Source: JAOAFZ01 sp964407325 (GTDB lineage: Bacteria; Patescibacteriota; Microgenomatia; UBA1406; GWC2-37-13). From it: 40,924 bases of DNA. Position numbers and translations under genes: made by a program. The notes under the pieces are model-generated. The model was given only the letters and a program-made list of their open reading frames with translations, was not told where the DNA came from and did no database searches. Below are positions 23,376-30,647 of this stretch, one piece after another (position 1 is the first letter of the stretch; each line of letters begins with the position of its first letter). The stretch lies in NCBI GenBank assembly GCA_964407325.1, contig CAYOVA010000009.1:1-40924 (forward strand), given 5' to 3'.

Positions 23376-24306
23376 GTCGTAGTGGTGTAAACCGGTAATA
23401 TTCCGTTAATCGCAAGCCAAAGTAGCGACCGATCAACAGATTGGCCGGAATTAACAACAGTACTAGCTCCGGATATAGCAAAATTGTGTCCTGGATTGGT
23501 TTAAAGGTGAGTAACCAGTATCCCGCAATCGCGATTAAGCAAGTGATAAAGGTTATTACGAAGGTTTCCCGTAGCGTCCTTTCCAGCTGCAGCTCAACGA
23601 CCCGCTCACTTAACAGAATCAGCAACAGAATGGGGAAGATCGAAAGCTGCCGCACAACGATTAGTCCGGACCGTGCTGAGAAAGTAAGCGTGATAAAAAT
23701 ACACAGCGCAACGATAAACATAGAGAGGGCTACTTTAGGGAGTTGCATGATTTTAACTTGTTTAAGCAGAATTTTTGAAACGGTGGCTGCAACCAGAATA
23801 GAAACCAGCAGAACCATACCTGCGGTAACCCCCGTAGAAACTAATGTAATCGACAAAGCAATAGGAACATACAGTCCCAGCGTTGGCAACCCGATAACAT
23901 GGCGGACAAAAGCTATAAAAGCCGCCAGAATAGGCAGTGCTAGAATTACAAATATCGTATTAGCGGGAACTCCCGTCGAAACCGCATACTGTACCGCATA
24001 AGCAAAAAAATTACTGAAGTTGACGTCTTCTATCCGCCTGCGTTCAAATAACTGGAGAATTTCGTCTTTCTGCTCCGGTTTTTCGGGCTGGGTAACATCT
24101 TCGGTTTTACGCCGTTCTAGTGCCTGCCTCTGCAATGCTGCAGCTGCCGATGCTTCTGCTTCAGCTGAGGCAAGATCGCCTTCGGTGGTACTTTCAAGAA
24201 CAGTTTCCGTACTATCGGGATTTATAAATTCAGTTTGCGCCTGAGCATAGGGTGCAGAAGTGAAAAACACAATTGCAGCCATGGTAGCTAATAGCCAATT
24301 TTTCAT
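23362..24306 (-). CDS. 7TM_transglut-type membrane protein lacking the transglutaminase part
   Basis: 314 residues. A signal peptide (cleavage near AQAQ, about residue 24) is followed by an extracytoplasmic region of about 85 residues, rich in Ala, Glu and Gln. Then come seven or so membrane helices (about 110-300). The C-terminal GRYFGLRLTEYYRF matches the end of the 7TM domain that in Proteobacteria is usually fused to an inactive transglutaminase. That transglutaminase part is missing here and replaced by a short linker. The stop overlaps the start of the ATP-grasp/retropepsin gene, so the two are translationally coupled and probably work together at the membrane. TATAAT 6 nt before the ATG supports the start. 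Confidence 0.85.
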   Translation of the reverse strand: MKNWLLATMAAIVFFTSAPYAQAQTEFINPDSTETVLESTTEGDLASAEAEASAAAALQRQALERRKTEDVTQPEKPEQKDEILQLFERRRIEDVNFSNFFAYAVQYAVSTGVPANTIFVILALPILAAFIAFVRHVIGLPTLGLYVPIALSITLVSTGVTAGMVLLVSILVAATVSKILLKQVKIMQLPKVALSMFIVALCIFITLTFSARSGLIVVRQLSIFPILLLILLSERVVELQLERTLRETFVITFITCLIAIAGYWLLTFKPIQDTILLYPELVLLLIPANLLIGRYFGLRLTEYYRFTPLRHASK

Positions 24307-24312
24307 ACGTAT

Positions 24313-24318
24313 ATTATA
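24313..24318 (-). promoter_or_regulatory. -10 box (TATAAT) of the 7TM gene, leaderless spacing
   Basis: Ends exactly 6 nt before the ATG at 24306. Confidence 0.6.
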
Positions 24319-24340
24319 TCAAAACACAACTCTTATTATT

Positions 24341-24380
24341 CTGCAACATCCGGTAATATTCGGCAATATCTGGTAATATT
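24341..24380 (+). repeat. Four tandem 10-bp repeats in front of the Fic gene
   Basis: CTGCAACATC / CGGTAATATT / CGGCAATATC / TGGTAATATT, in phase without gaps, ending 5 nt before the Fic ATG. The period equals one helical turn, so a protein could bind every unit on the same face. Candidate autoregulatory operator. Confidence 0.7.
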
Positions 24381-24385
24381 ATTCC

Positions 24386-25372
24386 ATGATATTTCCTCCC
24401 TATTATGATATAGATGAGCAGCTATTATCCCTTATCTCCCATATTGATGCAAATCGTATTTACATATCCTCTTTACAGCCCAAAAAAACAATCGTTGAGA
24501 AAATACAGCAGACCAGTTATCTGCGCAGTTCACTGTTTTCCGCACGTATTGAAGGAAACCGCCATACATTTGAAGAACTCGACGAACACGCAGAAGAACA
24601 GCAGGAAATTTTTAACATCTTAAAAGGAATTCAATATATTACTGCTCAGGTTCAACCAGGAGACCGTTTTAACAAGCAACACCTGCTTACCCTTCACAAA
24701 CTAGTCACAACCGGGGTTGCCGAGCAGAGTGGACACTTTCGAAAGGAATCGAGTGCGATTTTTAATCAGGCTGGTATAGCAATCTATGTGCCGCCACCCC
24801 CTTCCGAGATTCAAGGGTACCTTAAACAGCTCTTTGCCTACATTAATTCCCAAAAAGAACAATTCCCCTTGGTGCGCGCTTTTATAGCACACCTGATCTT
24901 TGAAAAAATCCATCCATTTTTGGACGGAAACGGACGAGTTGGACGTTTACTCATTTTCTCGATTCTCCAGTCAAAAGGGTACGATTTTGGATTACACGTT
25001 CCCTTTGAAGAATATCTGGACAATCATCGCGACCAGTACTACTACCATCTTGATGCCGGATTGCAGCAGGCCAACAATTATCTTCTATTCATGCTCACCG
25101 CTTTTTATGAACAAACCGAGGCGATAAAAAATACGCTCCATTATGAATTAACGAAAAAAGAAGAAGTGTACCTACCACCTCGTCAGGGAGAGATATATCG
25201 GATTATCCAGGACCAGAACATGGTATCGTTTGATTCCATTCGCAGGCGCTTTTTGAAAGTCCCTGAGCGAACATTGCGTTATGATTTGAAGAAACTGTGT
25301 GATAGCGGTTTGGTGGTAAAGGTAGGGAAAACCCGCGGGTCGTTTTATACAGGGCGGAAAAACCACGGTTAA
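24386..25372 (+). CDS. Fic-domain AMPylase-type protein with winged helix
   Basis: Fic proteins transfer AMP (or another nucleotide part) to target proteins. The catalytic motif is complete: HPFLDGNGRVGR at residues 176-187, with His176. The inhibitory-helix motif SARIEG (Ser52 to Gly57, Glu56 as the blocking residue) lies N-terminal in the same chain, so the enzyme should be self-inhibited (class II). The C-terminal about 70 residues (EIYRIIQDQNMVSFDSI, then ERTLRYDLKKL) form a winged helix, which could bind DNA. At 328 residues it is a normal size for this subgroup. The tandem 10-bp array immediately upstream is the natural site for autoregulation by that helix. Target protein unknown. Confidence 0.92.
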   Translation: MIFPPYYDIDEQLLSLISHIDANRIYISSLQPKKTIVEKIQQTSYLRSSLFSARIEGNRHTFEELDEHAEEQQEIFNILKGIQYITAQVQPGDRFNKQHLLTLHKLVTTGVAEQSGHFRKESSAIFNQAGIAIYVPPPPSEIQGYLKQLFAYINSQKEQFPLVRAFIAHLIFEKIHPFLDGNGRVGRLLIFSILQSKGYDFGLHVPFEEYLDNHRDQYYYHLDAGLQQANNYLLFMLTAFYEQTEAIKNTLHYELTKKEEVYLPPRQGEIYRIIQDQNMVSFDSIRRRFLKVPERTLRYDLKKLCDSGLVVKVGKTRGSFYTGRKNHG

Positions 25373-25420
25373 ACTAGGTAAAGATACCTCACTACCTATC
25401 TCTACTGGTACTATATATAT

Positions 25421-26407
25421 ATGGCCGGAAAACAGCGGAATCTCTTTATCGACCTTCTTCGAGGATTAAGCATGGGAGCTGTTATTAGCTTACATGCTCT
25501 CGCAAACTATTTAAACAACTCGACTGTGTTGAAGTTGTGGGATGCGCAACAGTTTGCTGTGCAGATTGTCGTGTTCTGCTCAGCGTACCTGTTTTTTTCA
25601 AGACCGCCGGAGCTGACTTTCAAAACATTTGGTGCGTACTTTATAAAGCGGTTTTGGCGGTTGTACCAACCATTCCTGATCTATGCCATCGTTTTTTTTG
25701 CTACTGTGCTTCTATTAAGACCGGCAACCTTTCAATGGAAGACTGTTTTCAAAGCCCTTACGCTTGTTGGTGGTATTGATATTAGCTGGCTGGTACTGCT
25801 CTTTGTTCAGTTTATCCCAACGTTTGTTCTCATCGAATTCCTTTTCAAAAAACACCGCTTCTGGTTTTATGGATATGTGTTTGTTACCATTTACACTGCT
25901 ATATTCTTCTTTTTCCTGCCTTTTCCGTACCACTGGCGCTGGATTATGTGGCTTACCTGGTCGTTTATGGGACTCTATGCCATGTACTTTAAGCATTATG
26001 AAAACGATGAAAATCCCCGCACCGTATCATATATGCTGTTTGCGACAATCTTTGTTGTGCTCATTTGCGTAAATGTATTGCTACGGGAAGACCTTTATAT
26101 TTACCCGCACAAATATCCGCCGGATATTCTTATCCTAGCGTATGGCATTATGTGGATCGGCATTTTCGACTTTCTCTACCAGCACCGCGTTTTTGAGTAC
26201 TTACAGCTGGTACGACCTCTCGAGTTTTTAAGTAAAAACTCCTATTCACTGTTCTTTATCCACTACTGGATTATTTATGTAATGAATACCGCATTTAGCG
26301 CTCACCGCGTGCTACCCTGGTGGGCGTACTGGATCGTGCTGTTTGCGGTTACGATTCCTGTACAAATAGGAGTGAATAAAGGAATGGAGATGATACGAAA
26401 AAACTAA
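25421..26407 (+). CDS. Membrane acyltransferase (acyltransferase 3 / OafA-like)
   Basis: 328 residues with about ten membrane helices. The N-terminus FIDLLRGLSMGAVISLHAL has the RGL and the conserved-type His of acyltransferase 3 proteins. The end has LEFLSKNSYSLFFIHYW, a typical last-helix signature. These enzymes O-acylate surface sugars or peptidoglycan-linked glycans. The gene starts 48 bp after the Fic gene on the same strand but has its own TA-rich promoter-like stretch (TACTATATATAT) directly before the ATG, so cotranscription is uncertain. The substrate cannot be read from the sequence. Confidence 0.82.
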   Translation: MAGKQRNLFIDLLRGLSMGAVISLHALANYLNNSTVLKLWDAQQFAVQIVVFCSAYLFFSRPPELTFKTFGAYFIKRFWRLYQPFLIYAIVFFATVLLLRPATFQWKTVFKALTLVGGIDISWLVLLFVQFIPTFVLIEFLFKKHRFWFYGYVFVTIYTAIFFFFLPFPYHWRWIMWLTWSFMGLYAMYFKHYENDENPRTVSYMLFATIFVVLICVNVLLREDLYIYPHKYPPDILILAYGIMWIGIFDFLYQHRVFEYLQLVRPLEFLSKNSYSLFFIHYWIIYVMNTAFSAHRVLPWWAYWIVLFAVTIPVQIGVNKGMEMIRKN

Positions 26408-26412
26408 CCTTC

Positions 26413-26841
26413 TTAGCGAATACTTCGCAAATACTGAAGAAATAATCCAGGGCTTATAACCTGGATAGAAAACTCTTTTCGGATGTCTTCTCTTTTAAAA
26501 TGCTTTGCGTTATATGTCACCAAATAATGAGCTTTTGCTTCGACCGCTCCAGCTACAATATGAGAGTCATTTTCGTCAAGAACAAACAAGGAGTACTCTT
26601 TTTTTATATTCTCATTTGATTTTGATACAGAAACAATGGACACCTGCTTTTTCATGGGAGTTAATTTCTCGGAAGAAATGCCCATTCTATCAAGCACAAG
26701 CTCCGTTTCACGCAGAGAATAGGACGAAATAAAGCGCGTTACTCTATTTTTCAACTGTATAAGCGCGTATGATGCTCCTTTTGACGATAACAACGAAGAG
26801 ATAACGACATCAGAATCGAGAAAAACACGTATTGTTTTCAT
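26413..26841 (-). CDS. PIN-domain toxin of an HTH/PIN pair
   Basis: 142 residues beginning MKTIRVFLDSDVVISSLLS, with the first catalytic Asp pair in LDSD. Further acids are at RETELVLDRMG and LDENDSHIVAGAVEA. The C-terminal strand and Lys-rich helix YLVTYNAKHFKRED are typical of the PIN subgroup annotated as putative toxins. Its start overlaps the stop of the upstream HTH gene by 4 bp (ATGA), so translation is coupled. The pair is convergent with the acyltransferase gene, 5 bp from its stop. RNA target unknown. Confidence 0.85.
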   Translation of the reverse strand: MKTIRVFLDSDVVISSLLSSKGASYALIQLKNRVTRFISSYSLRETELVLDRMGISSEKLTPMKKQVSIVSVSKSNENIKKEYSLFVLDENDSHIVAGAVEAKAHYLVTYNAKHFKREDIRKEFSIQVISPGLFLQYLRSIR

Positions 26842-27098
26842 TCCAATTCTTGACGAATTTTTTTCAGATGTGTTCGAATATCGGGTAGTTGTTTTTTATC
26901 AATCTCTTCTGCTTGGCTTAAGTCGTAGTCTAATCCTGAAAAAACAAACTCAATCGAGGCTTGAGGAATCCTGTATACTTTGCCCAGCTTTTTAGCAACA
27001 ATCTCACCTTTATTTATTAGATCGTACACGGTATTTTTATTCAATTTGAGAATACTCGCTACTTCTTCTGGTGTATATGTCTGTGGTAAGTTATTCAT
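26838..27098 (-). CDS. Excisionase/MerR-type HTH antitoxin of the PIN pair
   Basis: 86 residues. The N-terminal half is a helix-turn-helix of the excisionase type: TPEEVASILKLNKNTVYDLINKGEI, then KKLGKVYRIPQASIEF. The C-terminal half is acidic and helical (SQAEEIDKKQL) and is the likely toxin-binding tail. Gene order (antitoxin first), the ATGA overlap and the operator-like array at its promoter all fit a toxin-antitoxin module. The start at 27098 fits the HTH position. Confidence 0.87.
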   Translation of the reverse strand: MNNLPQTYTPEEVASILKLNKNTVYDLINKGEIVAKKLGKVYRIPQASIEFVFSGLDYDLSQAEEIDKKQLPDIRTHLKKIRQELE

Positions 27099-27100
27099 AC

Positions 27101-27150
27101 TAAACTAGTTTAAACTTATTTAAACTATTCTAAAGTAATTTAAAATAATT
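27101..27150 (-). repeat. Five tandem 10-bp repeats at the HTH/PIN promoter
   Basis: On the plus strand TAAACTAGTT / TAAACTTATT / TAAACTATTC / TAAAGTAATT / TAAAATAATT, contiguous, starting 2 bp from the start codon. The array runs through the -10 box and spacer up to the -35 box, an ideal repressor site for the encoded HTH protein. Confidence 0.8.
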
Positions 27151-27155
27151 GTCAA
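27127..27155 (-). promoter_or_regulatory. Promoter of the HTH/PIN pair
   Basis: On the minus strand TTGACA (27150-27155), a 17-bp spacer and TAGAAT (27127-27132). The -10 box lies within the 10-bp repeat array. Confidence 0.7.
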
Positions 27156-27161
27156 GAGTAT

Positions 27162-27206
27162 TCAATTCTGATCGATGTTAAAGAAGGTGTGATAGAGGTG
27201 TTTAGT
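27162..27206 (-). pseudogene. Remnant resembling the 3' end of the SpoIID-type gene
   Basis: On the minus strand the frame reads LYHTFFNIDQN-stop. The 16 bases encoding FFNI are identical to those at the 3' end of the SpoIID-type gene (28217-28232), where the protein ends SYAFFNIEKK-stop. The stop codon falls at the same place in both, so it looks like a leftover gene end rather than chance. Confidence 0.45.
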
Positions 27207-27250
27207 TTGCTACAAAAGGATAAATCGTTGAAATAACTTCTTCAAACTGA

Positions 27251-27256
27251 TATACT
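27251..27256 (+). promoter_or_regulatory. -10 box (TATACT) of the zincin gene
   Basis: Ends 10 nt before the ATG at 27267; no Shine-Dalgarno sequence is visible. Confidence 0.5.
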
Positions 27257-27266
27257 ACAGGCTATT

Positions 27267-28193
27267 ATGCCAGAGCCGCTCCGTTTTCACGCCACAGAAG
27301 AGGAAATTTCCCCTGCATTTCAACTAAGGCTGTGGGCACAAGCACACAGAAAGAAAAAACTCCCCAGAATGCATGAGGAAGAGGATGTTGAAGCCTTGCT
27401 TGAGAGGTATACGTATACTACGTATCCAGTAACAAACCTTCCTGGTCTACCTGAACTCTTTTTCTATGCGCCCGAAGGATATCTGCAAGATTCTGATATA
27501 GAAGGTATGTGCCAACAGGCAACGCAACTGGCCGGTTACATTGGAACCCAGCCAGATGTTTCTTTACCTATTCACACTATTGCGCTTCCCAATAAAGGCT
27601 ATATGGATCTTTCCGGATTGTGCGAAAAAAACGGCACTGGTATTCTCCTGAGGATGGATAGACACTTGCGCTACACTTGGCCTCACGAGTTGACTCATGC
27701 AATCTTAAGCCAAATATACGGCAAGGCAGTTTCAGATTTACTTGCAGAGGGAGCAGCTATGAAATTGGGTTATGAAGTACTTCCGGAACCTGGGAACCAC
27801 TATAGCGGCTTCCGAGGGTATAACGATAGTTTGAAAGTAGCACTCAAACCGGATACTGTGCCTTTATCACATACTCAACTGTTAGATCAAGTAGAAGGCC
27901 CGGAACATGAAGCCCTGGACGTTTACGAACATGCCTTTACCTACGGATTTGGTGGAGTATTTGTAGAATTTCTGATTGAAAAATACGGCAAGGAAAAGTT
28001 CTTCGAAGTGTATGCACGCAATTGTTGGACTGACTTCCCCGAATATAAAATTCCTGAAAGACAGGTAGTCGCATATGCCCTCCGTGAGGCAAATCTTGAT
28101 CCGTATCAAGTAGCTAAAGAATTCCAGGCCTACTTGCGGCAACAACAATCATTTAATAAAAGGTTTGAGCGCTTTATGAAGATGATTGGATAA
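27267..28193 (+). CDS. HExxH zinc metallopeptidase (gluzincin-like), cytoplasmic
   Basis: 308 residues without a signal peptide. The zinc motif is HELTH (His140, Glu141, His144), followed 17 residues later by the third ligand candidate Glu161 in LLAEGAAMKLG. That spacing is typical of gluzincin and peptidase MA-like folds. The C-terminal part has a YEHAFTYGFGGVFVEFLIEKYGKEKFFEVY segment, similar to the helical ends of MA-like peptidases. Substrate unknown. The gene lies in the opposite direction to its neighbours, between the SpoIID-type gene and a small remnant of that gene's 3' end, so it may have arrived by insertion. Confidence 0.82.
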   Translation: MPEPLRFHATEEEISPAFQLRLWAQAHRKKKLPRMHEEEDVEALLERYTYTTYPVTNLPGLPELFFYAPEGYLQDSDIEGMCQQATQLAGYIGTQPDVSLPIHTIALPNKGYMDLSGLCEKNGTGILLRMDRHLRYTWPHELTHAILSQIYGKAVSDLLAEGAAMKLGYEVLPEPGNHYSGFRGYNDSLKVALKPDTVPLSHTQLLDQVEGPEHEALDVYEHAFTYGFGGVFVEFLIEKYGKEKFFEVYARNCWTDFPEYKIPERQVVAYALREANLDPYQVAKEFQAYLRQQQSFNKRFERFMKMIG

Positions 28194-28206
28194 TATAGCA
28201 GAGCCA

Positions 28207-29955
28207 TCACTTCTTCTCGATGTTAAAGAAGGCGTAGCTGGAGTTTTGAGGGATGGAAATGTATCCAGGAGCACGCAAGTTTACCGCTTTCTTAAAGTTA
28301 ATTCCGGAAACATCAATACCTCCCACATTGGTATCAAAATGAACATTACTGGTATTCCCGTTGTTATCGTGTGAAACAGATACGCCAGAAATAGAAGTTA
28401 CGGCCTTCCCTGACTTGCCGGCAAAATCACGCAGTTCCGCCATAGAATACGGATTTCCCGATTGGCCGCCAATTGAGCATTCGTTAATAGTGAGCGGAAC
28501 TATGCGACCGGTATCCGCACCGTTTGAATTTTGGGTTAATAGAATGGCAGCATGGATAAGATCAGCCATCTCCTCTGTTGATAACCATGGGTGCGAGCGG
28601 CCACAGCTATTGCCACTGTCGGAATATCCCTGTCGGTACCAGGCACGATAAAACCAGGGTGACCCCGCAATGCTTTCATACGCACGACTTGTCCAGTCAC
28701 CGCCGCCTTGGCCATCGGTGGTATCCCAGCCACTAGGTGAATTCCAGCCGCCCGAAGTTGATGAATATTCGGTACTGCGCGGCTCTCCCCCAGCCATTAA
28801 CACTTGTCCGCGGGTTGCTGAAACCGCATCTTTCCATGCCTGTGGTGAGTTGTTCGCTTTGTCTTCCCGATATACCTGGCAAGCTTCAGTTGCGCAAATC
28901 GAGCCCCCCCCTTTCACTCGCCGATAGGCGTAGGTGCGGGCGGCAACAGCTTGGGCCTTTAGCGCTTCCGAATGCCAATCCGATGGCATTTCAGCAATAC
29001 CCAACAGGTATTTGTCTTCAAAGGACATGCTGCCAAAACCATCTACGTTTATGTCTCCGGGGAGGTCACCTTTCTGTTCAATATTCGCATCAGGATAATA
29101 AAATTTTAGAATATCCTGAAAGCTTTTTCCACTTTCAGCCCGTGCTTTTGCCCCGTATTGGCTCATACCACGGCGGTGTGTGTGTGCTCCAAACGAAAAA
29201 ATGGCAAACGAATTTGCCGGTGCATCGGATTTATAGGCGATGGTTGAAGCCTTGTCGCTGGCTGTCGTTGGCACACTTCCCACACTGGTAACGGTTGCGC
29301 TGGAACGTGCGTTAATAATCGCCTGCTGCTTTGCCGATAATTCTGCAATCTTTTTATTTAGCTCTCCCTCCGATTTATCGCCCTTCTCAATTTCACCAGC
29401 AAGGAACTGTGACTGTTCGTCCAATTCGTCCTTAATGGGTTCAAGACGGGCTTTTTCCTGCACCAGACTTTTCTTTTTGCTTTCCAGTTCACTTATATAG
29501 GCAACAATCTCAATAATGTTCTTTTTATCTTCATCCAGGTATTTCTTCTGATAAAAAAATTGGCGCAGCGAATTACTCAAATTTTCACTGGTTAATATAT
29601 CTACAACAGAAGTCGCGTTTTTTCCCATATTTTTGTAATACGAAACTATTCGTTCATCTAATAAGCCTTTTTGCTTGACCAAGGCCTTTTCCCCGGCTGC
29701 AACTTCCTTTTCCTTTTTTACGATTGCGTTTTCTATACCTTGAACCTGTCCCTTAATACTTTCAATATCTTTATTTACTTTTTCCAATGTCGATTTGTTG
29801 TTTGCATTGGCTTTTTTAAGTCCGTCGAGTGCTTTTTTAGTTTCTTCCAGCTGTTTGGAGATATCATCCAACTCATCAGCGTTCACCACAAAAGGAGTAA
29901 ATACGATTCCAATAAGAAAGACAAAAACAATAATCCGGATTACAACTCCTTTCAT
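28207..29955 (-). CDS. Exported coiled-coil protein with SpoIID/LytB-type peptidoglycan domain
   Basis: 582 residues from the inner ATG. A longer frame begins at 30012, but TATAAT lies 6 nt before 29955, and that start puts the signal peptide (about 6-25) at the N-terminus. Residues about 28-215 are a long coiled coil like those of CwlO- and EnvC-type hydrolase partners. The SpoIID domain (about 250-450) contains GMSQYGAKA, LKAQAVAARTYAYRR and a TSGGW motif. SpoIID is a lytic transglycosylase in spore formers; homologues here presumably remodel the wall. A C-terminal beta-rich part ends with FFNIEKK. It is divergent from the Cys-rich membrane protein gene. Confidence 0.9.
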   Translation of the reverse strand: MKGVVIRIIVFVFLIGIVFTPFVVNADELDDISKQLEETKKALDGLKKANANNKSTLEKVNKDIESIKGQVQGIENAIVKKEKEVAAGEKALVKQKGLLDERIVSYYKNMGKNATSVVDILTSENLSNSLRQFFYQKKYLDEDKKNIIEIVAYISELESKKKSLVQEKARLEPIKDELDEQSQFLAGEIEKGDKSEGELNKKIAELSAKQQAIINARSSATVTSVGSVPTTASDKASTIAYKSDAPANSFAIFSFGAHTHRRGMSQYGAKARAESGKSFQDILKFYYPDANIEQKGDLPGDINVDGFGSMSFEDKYLLGIAEMPSDWHSEALKAQAVAARTYAYRRVKGGGSICATEACQVYREDKANNSPQAWKDAVSATRGQVLMAGGEPRSTEYSSTSGGWNSPSGWDTTDGQGGGDWTSRAYESIAGSPWFYRAWYRQGYSDSGNSCGRSHPWLSTEEMADLIHAAILLTQNSNGADTGRIVPLTINECSIGGQSGNPYSMAELRDFAGKSGKAVTSISGVSVSHDNNGNTSNVHFDTNVGGIDVSGINFKKAVNLRAPGYISIPQNSSYAFFNIEKK

Positions 29956-29961
29956 AGTTTC

Positions 29962-29967
29962 ATTATA
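29962..29967 (-). promoter_or_regulatory. -10 box (TATAAT) of the SpoIID-type gene, leaderless spacing
   Basis: Ends 6 nt before ATG 29955 and is the main evidence for that start. Confidence 0.6.
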
Positions 29968-29990
29968 CCCCAGTGGGGAAATGCAAATGG

Positions 29991-29996
29991 TATACT
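29991..29996 (+). promoter_or_regulatory. -10 box (TATACT) of the 30004 gene, leaderless spacing
   Basis: Ends 7 nt before the ATG at 30004 and fixes the start, because an upstream frame runs on through the SpoIID-type gene. Confidence 0.55.
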
Positions 29997-30003
29997 GAAT
30001 TTC

Positions 30004-30645
30004 ATGAGACACTTCATGATATCAGTGTTTGCACTTGTAAGCTTTCTAACAATCTTCTTCACTCCGTCTCCTATTCAAGCGCAAATTGACTGCAATACTG
30101 CCCGCTGCGGCGACTGCGATGTCTGCGGATACTGCCGCATTCCAAGAACTGCGGAAACGGGTGAACCCACACCGGTACAAGTTCCTGGCAACTGGCAGCA
30201 GTGCCGCCAGTGTTTGTATCCTGATTTTACTGGTGTAGGGCCAGCGGCCGACCTTGATGCTCGCGAAAACAGAACACTGGAAGTCAACAATGATACGTCA
30301 TCTCCCTTTTACAACATCCAGGTAACTCCGCGACCCGGCCGCTATTTTACCCAGGTAGGCTGTGTAGTTACCGATCTTGGTGACTTTACCGACAGTGCAA
30401 ACCAGGGAAACGCTGTTAATTTTATTCTCCGGGGGATATTCAATATATCAGGTGGTATTGCATTTCTCTACCTTATTTACGGAGCCTTCCTGATTATGAC
30501 CGCGCGGGGTGATCCTGTTCGCTTAAATCAAGGTCGGTCTGTGTTGTTTGGCGCTATCTTCGGCCTGATCTTTGTGATTGTGTCGACGCTTATACTGAAC
30601 CTGGTAGGTGGACAGATACTGCGGATACCTGGGTTTGGAGGATGA
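30004..30645 (+). CDS. Exported Cys-rich protein with VirB2/TrbC-like two-helix membrane domain
   Basis: 213 residues. A signal peptide (about 5-27) ends near PIQAQ. The next about 60 residues hold a dense Cys cluster: DCNTARCGDCDVCGYCRIP and later QQCRQCLYP, eight Cys in all, either disulfides or a metal site. The C-terminal about 85 residues have two membrane helices around a short basic loop (MTARGDPVRLNQGR), which is the layout of VirB2/TrbC pilin-type proteins. Such proteins are common in this bacterial group. No other type IV secretion gene is in the window. The long upstream frame is a shadow of the divergent gene. Confidence 0.75.
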   Translation: MRHFMISVFALVSFLTIFFTPSPIQAQIDCNTARCGDCDVCGYCRIPRTAETGEPTPVQVPGNWQQCRQCLYPDFTGVGPAADLDARENRTLEVNNDTSSPFYNIQVTPRPGRYFTQVGCVVTDLGDFTDSANQGNAVNFILRGIFNISGGIAFLYLIYGAFLIMTARGDPVRLNQGRSVLFGAIFGLIFVIVSTLILNLVGGQILRIPGFGG

Positions 30646-30647
30646 TG

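Noticed and set aside
29671..30003. Upstream extension of the Cys-rich membrane protein frame
   Set aside because: It is antisense to the SpoIID-type gene and would bury the signal peptide; the -10 box lies directly before ATG 30004.
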